DNA of 64,000 bases from Dyadobacter frigoris (GTDB lineage Bacteria > Bacteroidota > Bacteroidia > Cytophagales > Spirosomataceae), in assembly GCF_005280585.1 (NCBI RefSeq), contig NZ_SZVO01000007.1, positions 310,001 through 374,000 of the forward strand. The letters run 5' to 3'. The notes beneath the pieces are model-generated. The model made no database searches and was not told where the DNA came from. It saw only the letters and a list, made by a program, of their open reading frames with translations. How positions within the stretch are numbered: position 1 is the stretch's first letter; every line of letters begins with the position of its first letter. This document shows positions 60,597-64,000 of the stretch, in pieces. Made by a program: the position numbers and the translations under genes.

Positions 60597-63500
60597 ATGA
60601 AGATCACTCGTTACTTCCTGTTAACCTGTATTATACTATTCATCGGGGAAAATTTATATGCCCAAAATATCAAAGCTTCTGACGATCCGGGCCAGTTTAT
60701 GGTACAGATCCGGAAGCTTATGGACGGCAGCAAAAACCCGGTTTATATGCGGTCTACCGCTCAGCTCGATAGTATCTGGATGAGTACTGTCACGCCTGCG
60801 CAGCAAACCAAATTCATCGGTATTGTCAAAACGCAGTTTTCCAAAGGGCAAAAAGCTGGTCCCGTGCTTCATTTGTTGATCAAAAATACCCAAACACTCG
60901 CTAAATCGGGAAATGACGTAAACGGATTTCTTGACCTCGCAGCAAAATCGGGTGATAAATATGATGCGAAAACTTTCCAGCGCATTCTGGAAACGATCAA
61001 GAATACAATTGAAACAAACAGACTTTACACATCGAATTTCAATTCACTTTATCTGTTAAGCGGTACTTATAAATTCCGTTTTGATACAACAAAAGCAGAA
61101 GTTGTGGAAGCACAAAAAGTGGCTGCTGCTGATAACTGGGACACGCCGGTGGATTCCAATGAAGTAATTTCTCCAAAATCTGCTCCCGTGATACCCGTTT
61201 CAGGTGCGATAATTGATTTACAAAATGTCATTTTTGGCATGATTGGTTCGGGAGATTCCATCGCTTTTGGTCCCGCCACGGGAAGCATTTCTTTAAAAGA
61301 TGGAATTTTTGCCGGAAAAGGTGGAAAGTTCAACTGGCAGGCCGCGGGCGATTCGACTGTTTACGTGGATCTGGATACTTATTCTTTCAATATTACACAG
61401 CCAAAACTGGTCGCTCAGAATGTAACATTACACAATGAAAATCAGCTGGCCAATCCTATTAAGGGAACTCTGGAATACCGAAGCGTTAAAAAATCCAGAA
61501 GTCAGCCTGCACCTTATCCGCGTTTTGTTTCAAATACTAATGATGCCAAATTAAAGGCTTCGCGTAAAAATATTGCTTACAAAGGTGGTTTTACGTTGAT
61601 AGGAAACGTCATGTACAGTACTTCGCTTAGTGATGACCCTTCAAAAATTACCGTTTCTTATAAAGACAAACCTGCCTTTACAGCAGTGAGTAAGCGGTTT
61701 TCTCTGAGAGATTCTGTTATTTCAGCCCCGCTGGCCTCTTTTTCAATGCCGCTCGGAAAAGATTCACTGACGCATCCGGGCGTGACTTTTATTTACAATG
61801 ATACCGAGGGACAGGTAAAACTTGGCCGTGCCGAAAAAACAGATTTCGGCCCGTTGCCCTATCTTGATTCTTACCACAAAATGAGCATCTGGTCGCAGGC
61901 GATGCGCTGGACTTTTCCAAATAACAAAGTCGAATTTTTTCGTATTGACGGAAAATCCGTTGTACCTGTGAAACTGGAATCTTTCGATTTTTTCAAAAAA
62001 GAACGTTTCAGAGGAATCAGTCAGGAATTTGGTTTTCAGCCGCTTTTGATGGCTACAAATTATGTTCAAACTGAAAAAAAACCAACTTTTTTAGCCGAAG
62101 ATTTAGCCAAAAAATTCAAACAGGATCCGGTGATTATTCGTCGCGCATTGCAAAGACTGGCCCTTGACGGATATTTTATTTATGATAAAAAAACCGATGA
62201 ATTTGCAGTAAGCAAAAAGGGAATTTTATATGTTCTGGGCAGTCTGGATAAAACGGATTATGATAATTTCCAAGTTACATCCCAATTTTCAGCCAGCGAT
62301 GAAGTTGCCAATGCTACCATTAATTTGCCAGATACCTTGCTTACCGTAATGGGCGTCGGCCGGTTTATCGTCAGTGATTCGTTGAAAATTTTTGCAATAC
62401 CATCTGACAAAAAGCTAGTTATCGGCCGCAACCGTGACTTCACCATGAACGGACAATTGGTGGCTAACAATTACCAGTTCAGAGGTCAGAATCTTAAATT
62501 TAACTACGGTCAGTTTTTCGTTAATGTCAATCCAAGTGACTCGATCACTTTCACGCCGAAAGAAAAATTTGCAAAAGGGCAGACCGGAGAAGTTGGCGGA
62601 CACGTGAAATATGAAAAAGGTGGTACCTTTTATCTGAGTGATCCGCAAAACAAATCGGGTATTCAGAAAGGAAAAAAATCGCCGAGACTGGTCGTTCCGG
62701 ATGGTATGATCGTCTATTTCGATCAGCCTGAACGCGGGACAGTGCTTTATCCGCGTGAGGTATTTTTCAAAATCCCGAAAATCGATATGGACGGGTTGGA
62801 TCAGCGTGATGTGATTTTTGAAGGGACTTTTAATTCAAACGGCATCATTCCTCCTATCCAGACAATTCTGAAAAGTATGCCGGACAATTCGCTCGGATTT
62901 GAGTACAAACCGCCGGTAACTGAAATGAAAATCTATGGCGGAAAAGCCATGGCGAGGTTTACGGATACGCTGGTCATGGACAATGCAGGTTTGAAATCCA
63001 AAGCTGTTTTGCGCTATTTATCCGCTTCCATGACAGCTAAAAATATTTTGCTTGCTTCCGATTCTCTGTATGCTTCGGGTGAACTGGCGAGTATTAAAGA
63101 AGCAACAATCGGCAAGGGATATTTCCCGGCGGTTGACCTGAAAGATTACACCTTGCGCTGGACTCCAAGTACGGATAGTATGTTTATCAATACAACGGGA
63201 AAATCATTCTCTTTTTATAAAGGAACAACAAGTCTGGAAGGTGGGCTGCTTTTACGTTCAACCGGATTATACGGACATGGAAAGTTAAAACGACCGGATT
63301 CTGAACTTACATCGCAGGATATTAAATTTAACAAAGACGGATTTTTAGCAAACCGCTCCCGGTTTACGGTGAACAGCGGACAACTAAAAGATGCCAAAAA
63401 TATCCTGACCGGTAAAAATGTCAACATTGATTTCAATATTAAAACTTCCGTGGTAAACTTCGTCACCGATTCCACCGGTTTTGACAGCGATTCCTCGGGT

Positions 63501-64000
63501 ATGGAAATTCCTGTTGCGGCTTATAAAACACTGATCGCAACAGCGAAATGGGACATTTTGAAAAAGACCATTCTGATGAAAGGATTTGGGGAAACTTCAT
63601 CCTATACTTCCATCGCACCAGAACAGGAAGGTTTGACTTTTGAAGGCTCTGAAGGTATTTATGATGTTGAAAAAGTAACACTGAATGTTCGCGGCGTCCC
63701 ATTCATCCGCACGGCTGATGTGAAAATTATTCCGGACAAAGGGATGGTAAGTATTGGAAGTAACGGACGAATTGTTCCGTTGAAAAAGGCCAGAATAGAA
63801 ATTGATACCTTAAACGCGTCGCACCATTTACGCGATGCCGATATTAAAATCGATTCTAGAAACCGTTTTGAAGGTTCGGCAACGTATCAATATATAACCG
63901 CCAGAAAAGATACATTCAACATCAAAATGCAGAATTTTGAGCTGGTAGAAATCGGAGCTGCGGCGGAAGGAAAAAAATCAAAAGGAAATAAAGATTCTGG
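60597..64000 (+). CDS. Very large exported protein, partial (continues past window)
   Basis: The frame opened by ATG 60597 has no stop to the window end, giving at least 1134 codons. It begins with a Sec signal peptide (MKITRYFLLTCIILFIG, ending LYAQ). The body is rich in beta-type segments, with repeated GxIxLxxG-like turns, and has no membrane segment. One helical stretch (about 500-530; EDLAKKFKQDPVIIRRALQRL) stands out. No family is recognised; large secreted proteins of unknown function occur in Bacteroidota. A periplasmic or outer-membrane-associated role is inferred. Shadow frames on the minus strand here are not genes. Confidence 0.82.
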   Translation, partial: MKITRYFLLTCIILFIGENLYAQNIKASDDPGQFMVQIRKLMDGSKNPVYMRSTAQLDSIWMSTVTPAQQTKFIGIVKTQFSKGQKAGPVLHLLIKNTQTLAKSGNDVNGFLDLAAKSGDKYDAKTFQRILETIKNTIETNRLYTSNFNSLYLLSGTYKFRFDTTKAEVVEAQKVAAADNWDTPVDSNEVISPKSAPVIPVSGAIIDLQNVIFGMIGSGDSIAFGPATGSISLKDGIFAGKGGKFNWQAAGDSTVYVDLDTYSFNITQPKLVAQNVTLHNENQLANPIKGTLEYRSVKKSRSQPAPYPRFVSNTNDAKLKASRKNIAYKGGFTLIGNVMYSTSLSDDPSKITVSYKDKPAFTAVSKRFSLRDSVISAPLASFSMPLGKDSLTHPGVTFIYNDTEGQVKLGRAEKTDFGPLPYLDSYHKMSIWSQAMRWTFPNNKVEFFRIDGKSVVPVKLESFDFFKKERFRGISQEFGFQPLLMATNYVQTEKKPTFLAEDLAKKFKQDPVIIRRALQRLALDGYFIYDKKTDEFAVSKKGILYVLGSLDKTDYDNFQVTSQFSASDEVANATINLPDTLLTVMGVGRFIVSDSLKIFAIPSDKKLVIGRNRDFTMNGQLVANNYQFRGQNLKFNYGQFFVNVNPSDSITFTPKEKFAKGQTGEVGGHVKYEKGGTFYLSDPQNKSGIQKGKKSPRLVVPDGMIVYFDQPERGTVLYPREVFFKIPKIDMDGLDQRDVIFEGTFNSNGIIPPIQTILKSMPDNSLGFEYKPPVTEMKIYGGKAMARFTDTLVMDNAGLKSKAVLRYLSASMTAKNILLASDSLYASGELASIKEATIGKGYFPAVDLKDYTLRWTPSTDSMFINTTGKSFSFYKGTTSLEGGLLLRSTGLYGHGKLKRPDSELTSQDIKFNKDGFLANRSRFTVNSGQLKDAKNILTGKNVNIDFNIKTSVVNFVTDSTGFDSDSSGMEIPVAAYKTLIATAKWDILKKTILMKGFGETSSYTSIAPEQEGLTFEGSEGIYDVEKVTLNVRGVPFIRTADVKIIPDKGMVSIGSNGRIVPLKKARIEIDTLNASHHLRDADIKIDSRNRFEGSATYQYITARKDTFNIKMQNFELVEIGAAAEGKKSKGNKDS

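Overview
The window is chromosomal DNA of a Bacteroidota bacterium, most likely a Cytophagales member of the Spirosomataceae type (Dyadobacter-like). This rests on the gliding gene gldG, BamA-type and secreted glycoside-degrading proteins, promoters of the TTTG/TAnnTTTG type, starts without Shine-Dalgarno sequences, and many short palindromic repeats between genes. The species assignment is inference from gene content.

Positions 1-2200 (minus strand): a two-gene unit of unknown function whose second gene carries a frameshift, and murQ (peptidoglycan recycling). Positions 2300-19160 (plus strand): a complete branched-chain amino acid locus, ilvD-ilvB-ilvN-ilvC-ilvA-leuC-leuD-(citramalate/isopropylmalate synthase)-leuB-leuA. 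It has two leader-peptide attenuators, one before ilvD and one before leuA. Each has a Bacteroidota-type promoter, a shared 5' hairpin, a 16-17 residue peptide rich in Leu/Ile/Val, and mutually exclusive antiterminator and terminator stems. The locus hosts several guests: a MazEF-like pair, a small protein with a repeated motif, an orphan MNT nucleotidyltransferase, an AraC-type regulator, a RelBE/ParE-like pair with a frameshifted toxin, and a GxxExxY gene inside a 617-bp cassette bounded by perfect 17-bp inverted repeats.

Positions 19160-31300: purU (minus), a free-methionine-sulfoxide reductase (plus), then a six-gene minus-strand catabolic cluster: GH95-like glycosidase, DUF1549/DUF1553 cytochrome protein, DUF1501 protein, rhamnose mutarotase, membrane cytochrome c with leucine-rich repeats, and sugar isomerase. 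Upstream of it lies a three-copy tandem array of about 357 bp made of small hairpins.

Positions 31300-43100: yraN, lipB, an unknown gene, a DEDD exonuclease, rnr, a DUF1080 protein, gldG, dnaN, and a BlaI/M56-peptidase regulatory pair preceded by three copies of a TACGA-N6-TCGTA operator. Positions 43100-50450 (minus): flavin monooxygenase, ferredoxin-type reductase, aminotransferase, AAA ATPase, outer-membrane barrel, NADP isocitrate dehydrogenase. Positions 50700-64000: 5-formyl-THF cyclo-ligase, a 149-bp tandem array with six full units, asd, an orphan nuoD, a GH10-like lipoprotein, eukaryotic-type glycogen synthase, a HepT/MntA toxin-antitoxin pair, prmA, and the first 1134 codons of a very large exported protein that runs off the window.

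The strongest candidates for something undescribed are the paired attenuators with a common 5' hairpin, the inverted-repeat GxxExxY cassette, and the palindromic repeats whose stems differ while their flanks stay constant.
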